Shown: positions 19,412-29,022 of the stretch, piece by piece
Numbering within the stretch: the stretch's first letter is position 1
Layout: each line of letters begins with the position of its first letter
Made by a program: the position numbers and the translations under genes
Assembly (NCBI RefSeq): GCF_005048855.1
Contig: NZ_SUME01000003.1
Location: 558,001 to 622,000, forward strand
Source of the DNA: Sphingobacterium olei
GTDB lineage: Bacteria > Bacteroidota > Bacteroidia > Sphingobacteriales > Sphingobacteriaceae
Reading direction: 5' to 3'
Length of the DNA: 64,000 nt
The notes under the pieces: generated by a model
The model's input: the letters and a program-made list of their open reading frames with translations, nothing else
The model's database searches: none
What the model was told of the DNA's origin: nothing

Positions 19412-20779
19412 ATGAGCATTAGACCTTATTTAAAATTTGTTTTTATATTCTTCTTAAGCGAGCTCATCGGCCTTCCGTTGGCAGCTCAATCAAAATTTCT
19501 GCAAGATATCAGGTATGATAGTTTGTTGAATCTGGCAAAACAACATAACAAGCCTATGTTTCTTGTGGTTCATCAGCGCGACGAGCTGTTTTCTCCGTTT
19601 ACTACACCTCTCTCTCAAAAAGCAAAAGATATTCTCAACGAACAGTTTGTATCGGGTATCATTCAGCTTGATCATGATGATATCCATCATCCCCTTCACA
19701 AGACATACTCTCTCAGCACCCCAATATATCTTTTTACCGATAGAGACGGATTTCCTTTGTTGCGTCACAATCAACCCATAAAACAGGAAGAAGCCTTAAT
19801 TAGTTTGATTGACTCGGTACATGAGATTACGAAAGGCGAAAATATGGGAAAGCTGATTGCGCAATATAGAAAAGGAGTCCGCAGCCGATCATTGTTAACA
19901 AACCTTCTCAAGGAATATCAGGCATTTGGACAATATTCCGACCAACAGGTGCTGCATGATTATCTCGCACAACTTACCGTTCAGGAATTGAATAATTTTG
20001 AAACAGTGATATTTCTGTTAAGGAGTGGCCCTGTGTACAATAGCAAGACCTATCTCTTGGCACGAACCAATAGTAAAATGGTGGATAGTCTGTATACGAC
20101 ATTACCTCTGCCTGTTCGAATGGAAATAAACAATAGGATTATCAGACAAACGTTCCGGGAGGCATTAGAAAAACAAAATTATTCTCTAGCCCAAGAGATA
20201 GGTCATTTTGCGAGTCAAGCCTGGCAAAAGAATTATCTGCGCGGAGATATAGGACGTAATTTCTATCCGATGGAATATAAACGTCTGCTGAGAGACACTT
20301 CGGTGTATATCTCGATGGCACAGAATCATTATAATAACTATTTTTATCGCGTCGATCCAGATTCGATAGCAAGACTGGATTTTGCGCAGGATCGAGGAAT
20401 AAATATCCGCCGATATGCTCAGGTGCTGGATAGTGCTCAAAACGTACTTTTTCAGCAGTGGATTGAGAAAGGCCGTGAACGGTATAAGGAAGATCAGGCG
20501 CGGCATTTAAGTTATGGCGCCCGTCAACTTCTGGTGTTTGGAAGGAACAATCCCGATGCCCTATTCGATGCCATTCGATGGCAGCAGAAAGCTATAGTAC
20601 AGAATCCTGACCAGGGGCAATACCATCATACACTAGCGCAGTTGTTATACTGTGTTGGCTTTTATGCCGAAGCTGAAGTTGAACAGCAGCGAGCTATTAC
20701 ACTTTTCAAATCAAATAAAGTGCGTCATAGGCAGATGCGCGACGCGTTGAAACAGATGCAGGCCCGACTATGGCGATGA
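19412..20779 (+). CDS. Secreted thioredoxin-fold/TPR protein without CxxC
   Basis: 455 aa with an N-terminal signal segment (FVFIFFLSELIGLPLAAQ). Residues ~25-145 look like a thioredoxin fold (AKQHNKPMFLVVHQRDE, TPIYLFTDRDGFPLLR), but where the redox CxxC would be there is HQRDEL, so it is not an oxidoreductase. The C-terminal half is helical with a TPR-like end (AIRWQQKAIVQNPDQGQYHHTLAQLLYCVGFYAEAEVEQQRAI). It starts 53 nt after the alpha-2-macroglobulin gene, so the two probably form an operon and it may assist or chaperone that protein. That role is inference; no precise family was recognised. Confidence 0.75.
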   Translation: MSIRPYLKFVFIFFLSELIGLPLAAQSKFLQDIRYDSLLNLAKQHNKPMFLVVHQRDELFSPFTTPLSQKAKDILNEQFVSGIIQLDHDDIHHPLHKTYSLSTPIYLFTDRDGFPLLRHNQPIKQEEALISLIDSVHEITKGENMGKLIAQYRKGVRSRSLLTNLLKEYQAFGQYSDQQVLHDYLAQLTVQELNNFETVIFLLRSGPVYNSKTYLLARTNSKMVDSLYTTLPLPVRMEINNRIIRQTFREALEKQNYSLAQEIGHFASQAWQKNYLRGDIGRNFYPMEYKRLLRDTSVYISMAQNHYNNYFYRVDPDSIARLDFAQDRGINIRRYAQVLDSAQNVLFQQWIEKGRERYKEDQARHLSYGARQLLVFGRNNPDALFDAIRWQQKAIVQNPDQGQYHHTLAQLLYCVGFYAEAEVEQQRAITLFKSNKVRHRQMRDALKQMQARLWR

Positions 20780-21799
20780 TGACTTTCGAGTTGGAGGCAG
20801 GCTAGGAGAAGCTAAATTCAACCGAATCGGTAGAGAATATTTCACGCGAACCGGTATACCTCGCTGATTGCCAGGAATCCAATCCTGCGCTTTTTTAATT
20901 ACGTCAATCCCTACAGCTCCAGTGCCATACCCGAGGTCGTCTACGATTTCGAAATCGGTAACGCTTCCAGTCTTATCCACCACAAAGCTTATTACTACCT
21001 GTCCTACCACTTTTGCCTGTATCGCTCTTGGTGGGTACCGGTAGTTCTGTGCTATAAACGTCCTTAGTTTTTGTATCCCTCCGGGGTATTCCGGTTGTAT
21101 GTCCCGTTCCTGATAAGTATGTTGATTTCCAAGACTATCAGTAGTCATTCCTTTGGTCAGTATGCCATTTTCATACCATTCTTCAAACCGGTATTTTGCT
21201 TTTTGAAATGTCCCTTCCCAACGACCTTCGCGACGTCCAGCGGTGTAGTTCCCTCGTTCTATATCGGTATTATTTGTTGCGATCTCAATTTCACCATTTC
21301 CATCTCTTACCTGCACATTGCCCATAGAATCTGCATAGTAAACTAGTCGACTGTTCATCTCTGTAAATAGGAACTCATTTGGTGTCTCCATTGATGCCAA
21401 ATAGACTCTGCTCTCTCTCAATACGCCATTTCTGTAGTATCTTTTTGCCGTGTCTATTAATTTATCATCGGCATAATATACCGTAGCCTCCAAGATGCCG
21501 TTGTCATAATAAGTTTCCACTAGTCCCTCAAATCTTAGTCGTCGTGGATCGATAGTCTTGACCCATCCATGTCTCTTTAGGTCTCCGGTTGCATAGTAGT
21601 CGTTCAGTTCATATAGTCCACTTTCGTTTGGCAAAAGGCGTAATATACTTGTATATGCAGCTGAATCCTTGTGCGGGGTATTGCCACCGTTTTTTTTGAT
21701 ATAGGTAACAATGGTTTCCTGCGCGCTTAAAGGTGTACTAAAGCATAAAAACAGCAGGTATGCTGCACATCTAACTAGATGGGGGAGAAAATATTTCAT
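20768..21799 (-). CDS. Energy-transducer TonB-family protein with MORN-like repeats
   Basis: 343 aa with an N-terminal signal (LLFLCFSTPLSAQE). The middle (~60-215) has MORN/toxin-antitoxin-variant style repeats (VETYYDNGILEATVYYADDK, RYYRNGVLRESRVY, EEWYENGILTKGM). The C-terminal ~95 residues are a TonB C-terminal domain (PEYPGGIQKLRTFIAQNYRYPP..GQVVISFVVDKTGSVTDFEI). Unlike true TonB there is no membrane-spanning anchor with proline-rich linker, so it may be a periplasmic stress or structural protein rather than an energy transducer. Its 3' end overlaps the convergent gene by 12 nt. Confidence 0.85.
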   Translation of the reverse strand: MKYFLPHLVRCAAYLLFLCFSTPLSAQETIVTYIKKNGGNTPHKDSAAYTSILRLLPNESGLYELNDYYATGDLKRHGWVKTIDPRRLRFEGLVETYYDNGILEATVYYADDKLIDTAKRYYRNGVLRESRVYLASMETPNEFLFTEMNSRLVYYADSMGNVQVRDGNGEIEIATNNTDIERGNYTAGRREGRWEGTFQKAKYRFEEWYENGILTKGMTTDSLGNQHTYQERDIQPEYPGGIQKLRTFIAQNYRYPPRAIQAKVVGQVVISFVVDKTGSVTDFEIVDDLGYGTGAVGIDVIKKAQDWIPGNQRGIPVRVKYSLPIRLNLASPSLPPTRKSSSP

Positions 21800-21841
21800 A
21801 TTGTTAATTGGTAATACTGATATTGCTTATCACAAACTTAA

Positions 21842-22393
21842 TTATACTTGTGGTTCTTTGCAAGCTATAAATATGATCCCATCGTGCCATCTGTACGGGT
21901 GAAAAATGATAAAGCAGTGGCGGGCAAATTATCCAAAGTACACGACCGCTATACAACTGATACTACCTGTGAGCCTATGGTGCTATTGGGATACGCCGAG
22001 TAGCAATTTATCGTTGCCGAAGCGATAAATCGAGGTTGGGTAAGCGGTGATGAAAAAAATTAAGCCATTATTTTGCACAGGATAAGATAGAAGCCTATCT
22101 TGCACAAGATATAGTCGACTTAGGATAAGGTGTCTTCCACCGAGGAAAAAATCAACCGTATCATGATGCAGAAGTATTTGAGATCCTTCCATCAAGGCGG
22201 ATACGCAAGCTATTTCGATTATTTGCGCACAGGGTATCCAACACTTCGAAAAGTGTCTAGCGTACGTATAGCTTATCGATGAATGTATCCGCAGAAAGAG
22301 TACAATCAAAATACACAACATGTGGAGGATGCGATTCAACGCCAATTCAATGGCAACGATATTATCCAAAATGCCACGTGGTGGGTTAAGTAA
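21842..22393 (+). pseudogene. SusD/RagB-family lipoprotein remnant (C-terminal part)
   Basis: The 620-bp gap before the phospholipase gene is not empty. The + strand reads the C-terminus of a SusD-like nutrient-binding lipoprotein: EPMVLLGYAE, stop, QFIVAEAINRGWVSGDEKN in frame 2, then HYFAQDKIEAYLAQDIVDLG in frame 1, then frame 2 again with EEKINRIMMQKYLRSFHQGG, YASYFDYLRTGYPTLRKV, and after another stop MYPQKEYNQNTQHVEDAIQR to a natural stop at 22391. In-frame stops at 22001 (TAG where Q/V is expected), 22061 and 22280 (TGA where the family has Trp, as in YRWMYP) and two frame changes kill it. The N-terminal part and any SusC partner are gone. Confidence 0.85.
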
Positions 22394-22419
22394 TTATACA
22401 TAATTGGTTAAACGAAATT

Positions 22420-24897
22420 ATGGAAAGTAGAAGAGCATTTTTAAAGAAAGCCTCTCTGCTAGCAGGGGCAACAGCAGCATTCCAGCTGTTGCCTTCTTCT
22501 ATTGCAAGAGCATTAGCCATACAGGCTGCAGAAGGAACAACCTACCTAGATGCCGAACATATCGTATTCCTTATGCAGGAGAATCGGTCTTTTGACCACT
22601 GCTATGGTACATTACAAGGGGTGCGCGGATTTAACGATCCTAGGGCAATTATCCAAGAAGATGGACTGCCGATCTGGATCCAAAAGAATGCCGAAAATAA
22701 GGCATACGCTCCTTTCCGTCTCGATATTGAAAACACCAATGCGACATGGATGGGATCATTGCCACATAGTTGGAAAGATATGGTAGCCGCACGTAATAAT
22801 GGTAAATTAGATACTTGGCTGGAAGCCAAAAAAGCCGACAATCGCACTTATCAGCATATGCCGTTGACTATGGGCTATCACAACAGGCAGGATATCCCAT
22901 TTTATTATGCATTTGCAGATGCATTTACGATCTGTGACCAACATTTTTGTTCGTCCCTCACAGGCACAAGTGCCAATAGATCCTATTTCTGGGCCGGCGC
23001 GATCCGTGAGAATCCGCATGATCCCGAATCAGTAGCGCATGTAGACAATGGGCAGATCAATTATAAAGATGTCAATTGGACTACCTATCCAGAGCGGCTG
23101 GAGGAAGCGGGGATATCGTGGAGGGTTTATCAGAATGAGTTGAGCGTCCCGGTAGGATTTGAAGGCGAGGAAGAAGACTGGCTAGCGAATTTCACCAACA
23201 ACAATCTCGAGTTTTACAGACAGTATCAGGTCCGTTATCATCCGGCACATCACCGCTGGATACAAAAGACAGTAGACGATTTGCGTCAGCAGATATCACA
23301 GGAAAGGAATACGACAGGGGAAACTTATCGTAGCCTTCAAGCTAAGTTGCAGCGATTAGAAAGCGAGCTCAATACCTATAGCGAAGAAAACTTCAATAAA
23401 CTGGATGATTTTACCAAAAAAATTCATCAGAAAGCATTTGCCACCAATACGGAGGATCCGGATTATCATCGCTTAGCATCGTTGACGTATCAGGATAAAG
23501 AAGGGGAGAAGACCGTTCAGGTGCCGAAAGGAGATATTTTTCATCAATTCCGCCAGGATGTGTATGCCGATAGATTGCCGACTGTATCCTGGTTGGTGGC
23601 GCCATGTCGCTTTTCGGATCACCCCGGCTCACCTTGGTTTGGTGCGTGGTATGTTTCGGAGACCTTGGATATCTTAACCAAAAATCCAGAGATATGGAAG
23701 AAGACCATCTTCATCTTAACCTATGATGAAAATGATGGTTATTTTGATCATATTGCACCCTTTGTCCCGGCGCATTCGGATAGGCCATTTAGTGGATTGA
23801 ATCCCGAAGGAATGGATACCCGTACGGAATACGTAACACGTGATCAGGAGCGGATACGTACCAATAATCCAGATGCGGTATTGGATAGCCCCATTGGATT
23901 GGGGTTTCGGGTACCTATGGTTGTGGCTTCACCCTGGAGCAAAGGTGGATGGGTGAATAGTGAAGTGATGGATCTGACATCCAACCTTCAGTTTTTAGAA
24001 CATTTTATCGAGAAAAAATTTGGAAAGGACGTGCGTGAAACCAATTTGTCCGCTTGGCGTAGGATGGTGTGTGGAGACCTCACCTCGGTATTCCAGCCCG
24101 CAGGATCATCAGAACGAATTCCAAGTGTTGAGCTAGTGAATAGGAATCAGGAGGTCGCACGTATTTACACGGCGCGCGATCAGGGGCTACCCGGCAATTT
24201 TGTGGCTCTTCAGCTCGAAGAACTCGAAGCGGTGCGTCGAGGAGAGCAACTGGAACAGATGCCTATACAAGAAAAAGGAACGAAGCGCGCATGTGCGCTA
24301 CCTTATGATATTGAAGTGAATGCCACTGTGGATACGAATACAAACGAACTCGTGCTGCATTTTCTGTTTCACGGACGCTTATTGACGTCGAAAAAGGAAA
24401 TGGCTGTACCGCTTATCGTTCGTGCGTTAGCACCATATCGTTATCACGAAGCACATACAGGCACTTGGAATTTTACGGTGAAAAGTCAGGAACCTATGAC
24501 CTATCGCTGGCCGTTATCCCGTTTTGTCGACGGTAGATACCGATTGGATGTGCATGGCCCAAATGGATTCTTTCGATCTTTTTGTGGAGATGTTAATGAG
24601 GATAGTGGAATCGCGGCAGAGGTAAGTCTACAGTTAGGGCAGCAGGTACTAGATGTGAAACTGATAGGTTTAGAGAAAGGGTGGCAAATACGGGATCTCT
24701 CTTATGGCAATAAGGTACACATCAAAAAAACAGCAGGCACCGGTCGGTATGTAGTCGATTGTACTGAAACAAATGGTTGGTATGACCTTTCTTTCACTGC
24801 AGATGGCGGGTTATTCTATCGGTATGCGGGACATATTGATGTAGGAAGACCCAGCCGAACAGATCCCTTGATGGGTGGAGAAATCCAGATGCCCTAA
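22420..24897 (+). CDS. Phosphocholine-specific phospholipase C, Tat-exported
   Basis: 825 aa; hydrolyses phosphatidylcholine and often sphingomyelin to phosphocholine plus a lipid. The N-terminus MESRRAFLKKASLLAGATAA is a twin-arginine signal (RRAFLK), fitting a family exported folded. The phosphoesterase domain (~45-560) begins HIVFLMQENRSFDHCYGTLQGVRGFNDPRA and includes SLTGTSANRSYFWAG (nucleophile Thr region), WLVAPCRFSDHPGSPWFGAW and FILTYDENDGYFDHI. Two C-terminal repeats of the PLC-C type follow (YRYHEAHTGTWNFTV..YRLDVHGPNGFFRSFCGD). It lies just after the SusD remnant and before an EEP-family hydrolase, which suggests a phospholipid-scavenging locus, perhaps phosphate-controlled. Confidence 0.93.
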   Translation: MESRRAFLKKASLLAGATAAFQLLPSSIARALAIQAAEGTTYLDAEHIVFLMQENRSFDHCYGTLQGVRGFNDPRAIIQEDGLPIWIQKNAENKAYAPFRLDIENTNATWMGSLPHSWKDMVAARNNGKLDTWLEAKKADNRTYQHMPLTMGYHNRQDIPFYYAFADAFTICDQHFCSSLTGTSANRSYFWAGAIRENPHDPESVAHVDNGQINYKDVNWTTYPERLEEAGISWRVYQNELSVPVGFEGEEEDWLANFTNNNLEFYRQYQVRYHPAHHRWIQKTVDDLRQQISQERNTTGETYRSLQAKLQRLESELNTYSEENFNKLDDFTKKIHQKAFATNTEDPDYHRLASLTYQDKEGEKTVQVPKGDIFHQFRQDVYADRLPTVSWLVAPCRFSDHPGSPWFGAWYVSETLDILTKNPEIWKKTIFILTYDENDGYFDHIAPFVPAHSDRPFSGLNPEGMDTRTEYVTRDQERIRTNNPDAVLDSPIGLGFRVPMVVASPWSKGGWVNSEVMDLTSNLQFLEHFIEKKFGKDVRETNLSAWRRMVCGDLTSVFQPAGSSERIPSVELVNRNQEVARIYTARDQGLPGNFVALQLEELEAVRRGEQLEQMPIQEKGTKRACALPYDIEVNATVDTNTNELVLHFLFHGRLLTSKKEMAVPLIVRALAPYRYHEAHTGTWNFTVKSQEPMTYRWPLSRFVDGRYRLDVHGPNGFFRSFCGDVNEDSGIAAEVSLQLGQQVLDVKLIGLEKGWQIRDLSYGNKVHIKKTAGTGRYVVDCTETNGWYDLSFTADGGLFYRYAGHIDVGRPSRTDPLMGGEIQMP

Positions 24898-24919
24898 CCA
24901 AATTTATAATCTTAACTGT

Positions 24920-25858
24920 ATGTTTTTAATACTTTTTTATATTATCCTGGGATTGATAATAGGTGTCTATCTAATGCTGACACTATTAAGATGGTATAAG
25001 ATTTCAAGAGTATTGGAAAAAATAGACATGGATGTCATTTTGCAGGGAGAATTCAGTCTCTTGACCTATAATGTCGCCGGACTTCCCGAGCGGATATCCA
25101 GTGCACTTACGCCACGACGGGAGAGTATGATTCAGATTGGAGAATTGATTTCTGATTTTGATATCGTACATGTTCAAGAAGATTTCAATTACAACAGGTT
25201 TCTGTATGAAAAAAATACACATTTATATCGAACAAAACATAAAGGCAAAGTGCCTTTTGGAGATGGTTTGAACACACTATCCAATTACCCCATACTCGAA
25301 TACAGACGTATCCCATGGCGGCATTGTACAGGTTCAGATTGTCTTACATCAAAAGGGTTTACCTACACTAAAATAAAACTGGCTAAGAATATTTATATAG
25401 ATGTATATAATGTGCATGCAAATTCTCATTACGCTCCCAAAGCATCCTATGCACGTCAGCACAATATTAATCAACTGAAGCAGTATATTTATGATCATTC
25501 GGCAGATCAGGCATTACTCGTATTGGGTGACTTCAATGCGCATTATGCTTTTAAGCTGGATAACCTACCTTTGTTTGTCAAAGAAACCGGTCTTTATGAC
25601 GGCTGGGTAGATTTAGTGCAAGATGGATATTTTCCTGAAGTCGATGATCATTTTATGCCTTTGCCCATGTTGGAATTGACCAATTCCAACGAAAGTATAG
25701 ACAAGATTTATTATCGCAGCAGTAAGCACCTTATATTTACGCCACAAGAATATAATATTGAAGATAAAAAATTTGTTGCTCCTTCGGGTGAACCATTATC
25801 AGACCATTTGGCTGTCTCCATGCATTTTAAATGGGAATGGAAAGAAGAAATCACATAA
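24920..25858 (+). CDS. Endonuclease/exonuclease/phosphatase-family hydrolase (sphingomyelinase-like)
   Basis: 312 aa starting at MFLILFYIILG; an upstream ATG at 24875 overlaps the phospholipase gene and adds unlikely residues. One N-terminal membrane helix (~1-25) anchors a DNase I-like domain with its key motifs: SLLTYNVAGLP, HVQEDFN (metal Glu), DVYNVHANS, LVLGDFNAHY (catalytic GDFN) and SDHLAVSMHF (catalytic Asp-His). The YNVAGLP start recalls neutral sphingomyelinases and phosphodiesterases more than nucleases. With the phospholipase C gene immediately upstream, a membrane-lipid head-group phosphodiesterase is my preferred reading; the substrate is inferred from context. Confidence 0.82.
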   Translation: MFLILFYIILGLIIGVYLMLTLLRWYKISRVLEKIDMDVILQGEFSLLTYNVAGLPERISSALTPRRESMIQIGELISDFDIVHVQEDFNYNRFLYEKNTHLYRTKHKGKVPFGDGLNTLSNYPILEYRRIPWRHCTGSDCLTSKGFTYTKIKLAKNIYIDVYNVHANSHYAPKASYARQHNINQLKQYIYDHSADQALLVLGDFNAHYAFKLDNLPLFVKETGLYDGWVDLVQDGYFPEVDDHFMPLPMLELTNSNESIDKIYYRSSKHLIFTPQEYNIEDKKFVAPSGEPLSDHLAVSMHFKWEWKEEIT

Positions 25859-25898
25859 CGAATATAAATATATATCCTTTTGTCGAATGGACATAGAA

Positions 25899-27146
25899 TC
25901 ATCGATTGTTCGGGTATTCCTGTATCCAATTGAATCCTCGTTTCTTTAGCTCGAAGGTTTCGGGGTCACACTTAACAAATTTGATTTCCTCGGTTTTGCC
26001 GTCCAATACCTTTCTCAGGTTAATGTCGCCACTCTCCGTTATCGTATAGTCAAAAACATATCGATTTAAAGTGATAGTGCGGTTTGAGGTGTCCAATTTA
26101 AACTGTTCCTTTGTCGGTTGGTAGTATTGATCCCTAATAGTTGCGGATTCCCCATATTCAAAAATTATAGTATGCCAATCTTTTGGAATAGTAGTTTGAG
26201 CCCCTTCACGGCGATCAATTTGATAAATTCCATACAGTGGCGATTTTTTAAAAAATAGGCTTATCTGTTTCTGTATGGTTAATAGAGATGAAAGCTGTTG
26301 AAAAGCAAAGATACCTAAGAATGCAAACTTGAAGAATACTATACTTTTGCGTTTCCACGCCGCGTTAAGCATAGGTCTTTTAATCGACGGCAGTTTCACA
26401 TGCTTTTCTTCAAAAAATAACCCGTAAAGAATTTTTAAATAAGGTAGTAACAAGAATAGCGAGAAAAAAAATAACGCTGTAGAAAGCATTTTTACCGGCA
26501 CATCAAAAAAATAATTGACGGTCATAATGTTAACAGAGGTAGCTAGCGTTATCAGTGCACCAATTACGACGGTCCGCCTAAAAAGAAGTAAACCCGCCAA
26601 TATCTCAACGATACCCATAAAAATATTGTACCCTTTTGAGAAGCCCAGGAAAGTCCACGCCAGACCCATTGGCGAAAATTCGCCTAAAGGTTGCATGAGT
26701 CGTGTCAGGCCGGGCGGTGGCATTTGGGCATGCACAAGCTTTATTGCACCATAGTTAATCAGCATCAATGCGATGTAGTACCTAACTATCACCGTCAACC
26801 AGTAATAGCACCTGTCGTAATTTCTTCTTTTCTTGTCAATTAGCGTCCAAATGATAGCTCCACCTAATGCAGCAAGGAAAATGATCAGCAAGGATATCCA
26901 ATCATATGATGTGTCACCACTTCCATTTGTGAAAATGCGATAGTCATATTGGTAATATAAGATATGTTCCGCAAACCAGGGTATAAACTTTTGCATGCAG
27001 TAAACGAACGGTTTGTTAATATATTGGAATAGAGGAAAAGCACCATTATTTTTTATGAAGATAAATACCAATATAAAAATAAAGGAAAATCGAAAACCAA
27101 ATTTGGTGGTCGACGTCCAATGTGGTGCAGCGGCAGGCGTATCCAT
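25899..27146 (-). CDS. DoxX-like integral membrane protein
   Basis: 415 aa from MDTPAAAPHW (an ATG 18 nt upstream is possible). There are about seven membrane helices: ~20-37, ~65-100, ~125-145, ~180-200, ~205-225, ~230-250 and ~275-295. The core VRYYIALMLINYGAIKLVHAQMP..FMGIVEILAGLLLFRR matches the DoxX/DoxD-like four-helix family. The C-terminal ~110 residues are soluble and beta-rich (YGIYQIDRREGAQTTIPKDW, TITLNRYVFDYTI), probably extracytoplasmic. DoxX-type proteins are linked to quinone or sulfur redox and membrane stress, but no function can be assigned here. Convergent with the EEP hydrolase. Confidence 0.72.
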   Translation of the reverse strand: MDTPAAAPHWTSTTKFGFRFSFIFILVFIFIKNNGAFPLFQYINKPFVYCMQKFIPWFAEHILYYQYDYRIFTNGSGDTSYDWISLLIIFLAALGGAIIWTLIDKKRRNYDRCYYWLTVIVRYYIALMLINYGAIKLVHAQMPPPGLTRLMQPLGEFSPMGLAWTFLGFSKGYNIFMGIVEILAGLLLFRRTVVIGALITLATSVNIMTVNYFFDVPVKMLSTALFFFSLFLLLPYLKILYGLFFEEKHVKLPSIKRPMLNAAWKRKSIVFFKFAFLGIFAFQQLSSLLTIQKQISLFFKKSPLYGIYQIDRREGAQTTIPKDWHTIIFEYGESATIRDQYYQPTKEQFKLDTSNRTITLNRYVFDYTITESGDINLRKVLDGKTEEIKFVKCDPETFELKKRGFNWIQEYPNNR

Positions 27147-27250
27147 ATTCAAAATTTTGATCATTTTACGGTAATGAATCTAATGAAAATTTTTGTGAAT
27201 ACCGATGTCCGTAAAAATAATTATCTTAGGTATGTTTACAGTACATATAT

Positions 27251-27943
27251 ATGAGGTGGAAGAAAATGATCTGGATATTTTTATATACCATATTGGGTGT
27301 CATAAGTTTTGCAATGTTGTATTTGGCTTCAGATTGGTTGTTGTCAAGAATACCTGCTTATCGCCAAAATCCTTATGTTGAGGAACAACCATTGACGCTC
27401 TATTTACTGACCAATGGTGTACATACCGATCTGGTCTTTCCGGTCAAATCGGAACAAATAGATTGGCATACAATCTTTCCATATCAATATACGCTAGCAC
27501 AAGATAGTACCAAAAGCTGGATTGCCATTGGTTGGGGAGATAAAGGTTTTTACCTTAATACACCCGAATGGAAGGATCTAACGTTGAAAACAGCCTTGGT
27601 CGCAGGATTGGGAATTGGTCAATCCGCATTGCATACTACCTATTATCCGAACTTGGTAGAAAATGATCAGTGTATAAAATTTCATGTATCGGAAGAGCAA
27701 TATCAGCTCTTAGTTGAATTTGTGTTATTAACAATAGAATACGCTGATGACGATCGTCCTATTTATATCCAAACGGAAGCCCAATATGGAAATGATGACG
27801 CTTTTTATGAAGCGTTGGGGGCATATCATTTGTTTTATTCTTGTAATACGTGGACCAATGCGGCATTGAAGTCTGCCGGGTTACCTTCTGCTGTGTGGAC
27901 CGTGTTTGATAAGGGGATATTAAGACATTATCAGCATAAATAA
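27251..27943 (+). CDS. DUF2459 (TIGR02117-type) membrane-anchored protein
   Basis: 230 aa with one N-terminal membrane helix (WIFLYTILGVISFAMLYLASD). The rest carries the family pattern: LLTNGVHTDLVFPV, IGWGDKGFYLNTPEW, and CNTWTNAALKSAGLPSAVWT. The family has a conserved His-Thr-Asp block and a Cys-Asn-Thr-Trp block that could form a hydrolase-like or NlpC-like site, but it has no assigned biochemical role. It is divergent from the DoxX-like gene with an AT-rich 100-nt space between, so each has its own promoter. Confidence 0.82.
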   Translation: MRWKKMIWIFLYTILGVISFAMLYLASDWLLSRIPAYRQNPYVEEQPLTLYLLTNGVHTDLVFPVKSEQIDWHTIFPYQYTLAQDSTKSWIAIGWGDKGFYLNTPEWKDLTLKTALVAGLGIGQSALHTTYYPNLVENDQCIKFHVSEEQYQLLVEFVLLTIEYADDDRPIYIQTEAQYGNDDAFYEALGAYHLFYSCNTWTNAALKSAGLPSAVWTVFDKGILRHYQHK

Positions 27944-27999
27944 TCACTCTTCACTCTTTGCAACGTAACATCGTTTAATCCTTTTACATAGGCTAAAAT

Positions 28000-29022
28000 T
28001 TATCGCCAGCCTAGTTCGGGAGCTACATATTTCAATATTGACGAAAGCACATGCACGTTATAGTCTACACCCAGTGTGTTGGGAATGGTCAACAGCAAGG
28101 TATCTGCTTCTTGGATGGCTTCATCCTCCGCTAATTCCTTGATGAGCTGATCGGGTGCCGCTGCATAGCTTCTTCCGAAAATAGCACGTTTGTCGGGTTC
28201 TATCATCCCTATTTTATCCACTCGGTTAGCTTCCTGACCAAAGTAATACCTGTCTTGATCGTTGACCAATGCGAAGATCGAACGGCTTACCGACACCCGT
28301 GGATCACGTTGATGGCCAGCCTTTTTCCATGCGTCCTTATAAAGGCGGATCTGTTCGGCTTGCTGTATATGAAATGGTTTACCACTTTCATCAAATTTTA
28401 AGGTAGAACTCTGCAGATTCATCTCGTGTTCTGCGGCCCATACAGCGGTTGCATTAGAACCAGCCCCCCACCAGATGCGGTCACGCAGACCTGTAGCATG
28501 CGGTTCTAATCTTAGCAATCCTGGCGGATTTGGGAACATGGGGTTGGGATTAGGTTGTGCAAAACCGATACCTGCCAGCTTTTCAAAAAACTCCAAACCC
28601 TTTCGACGTCCCATATCGGCATCCGTTTCACCTTCGGATGGCTCATATCCAAAATAACGCCATCCGTCGATTACCTGCTCTGGTGAACCTCTGCTGATGC
28701 CCAGCTGTAGTCGGCCTCCCGCTATCAGGTCAGCTGCCCCCGCATCTTCGATCATGTACAACGGATTTTCGTACCGCATATCAATTACCCCAGTACCGAT
28801 CTCAATCCGGCTGGTCTTGGCCCCAATGGCGGCCAGTAGCGGGAAAGGTGACGCGAGTTGATTGGCAAAATGATGCACCCGGAAGTATGCACCATCGATG
28901 CCGATTTCTTCTGCTGCGACAGCTAAATCAATAGATTGAAGTAGGGTGTCGCTTGCCGTCTGTGTGCTATATGCCGAATGATTGGCCCAATGTCCAAATG
29001 ATAAAAAACCTATTTTCTTCAT
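28000..29022 (-). CDS. LLM-class flavin-dependent oxidoreductase
   Basis: 340 aa from MKKIGFLSFGHWANHS; the open frame runs 41 codons further upstream, but that part is not conserved in style and the family starts here. It is a bacterial-luciferase-like TIM barrel that uses reduced FMN (RVHHFANQLASPFPLLAAIGAKTSRIEIGTGVIDMRYENP, GGRLQLGISRGSPEQVIDGW). Members oxidise small organics or act as FMN-dependent reductases; no partner flavin reductase is adjacent. It stands alone, and the 444-nt gap before the divergent hybrid-kinase gene holds its promoter. Confidence 0.9.
   Translation of the reverse strand: MKKIGFLSFGHWANHSAYSTQTASDTLLQSIDLAVAAEEIGIDGAYFRVHHFANQLASPFPLLAAIGAKTSRIEIGTGVIDMRYENPLYMIEDAGAADLIAGGRLQLGISRGSPEQVIDGWRYFGYEPSEGETDADMGRRKGLEFFEKLAGIGFAQPNPNPMFPNPPGLLRLEPHATGLRDRIWWGAGSNATAVWAAEHEMNLQSSTLKFDESGKPFHIQQAEQIRLYKDAWKKAGHQRDPRVSVSRSIFALVNDQDRYYFGQEANRVDKIGMIEPDKRAIFGRSYAAAPDQLIKELAEDEAIQEADTLLLTIPNTLGVDYNVHVLSSILKYVAPELGWR

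Noticed and set aside
21983..22369. A 128-codon minus-strand open frame
   Set aside because: It is the antisense of the SusD remnant, whose + strand reads clear family sequence; the minus frame has no coding character of its own.
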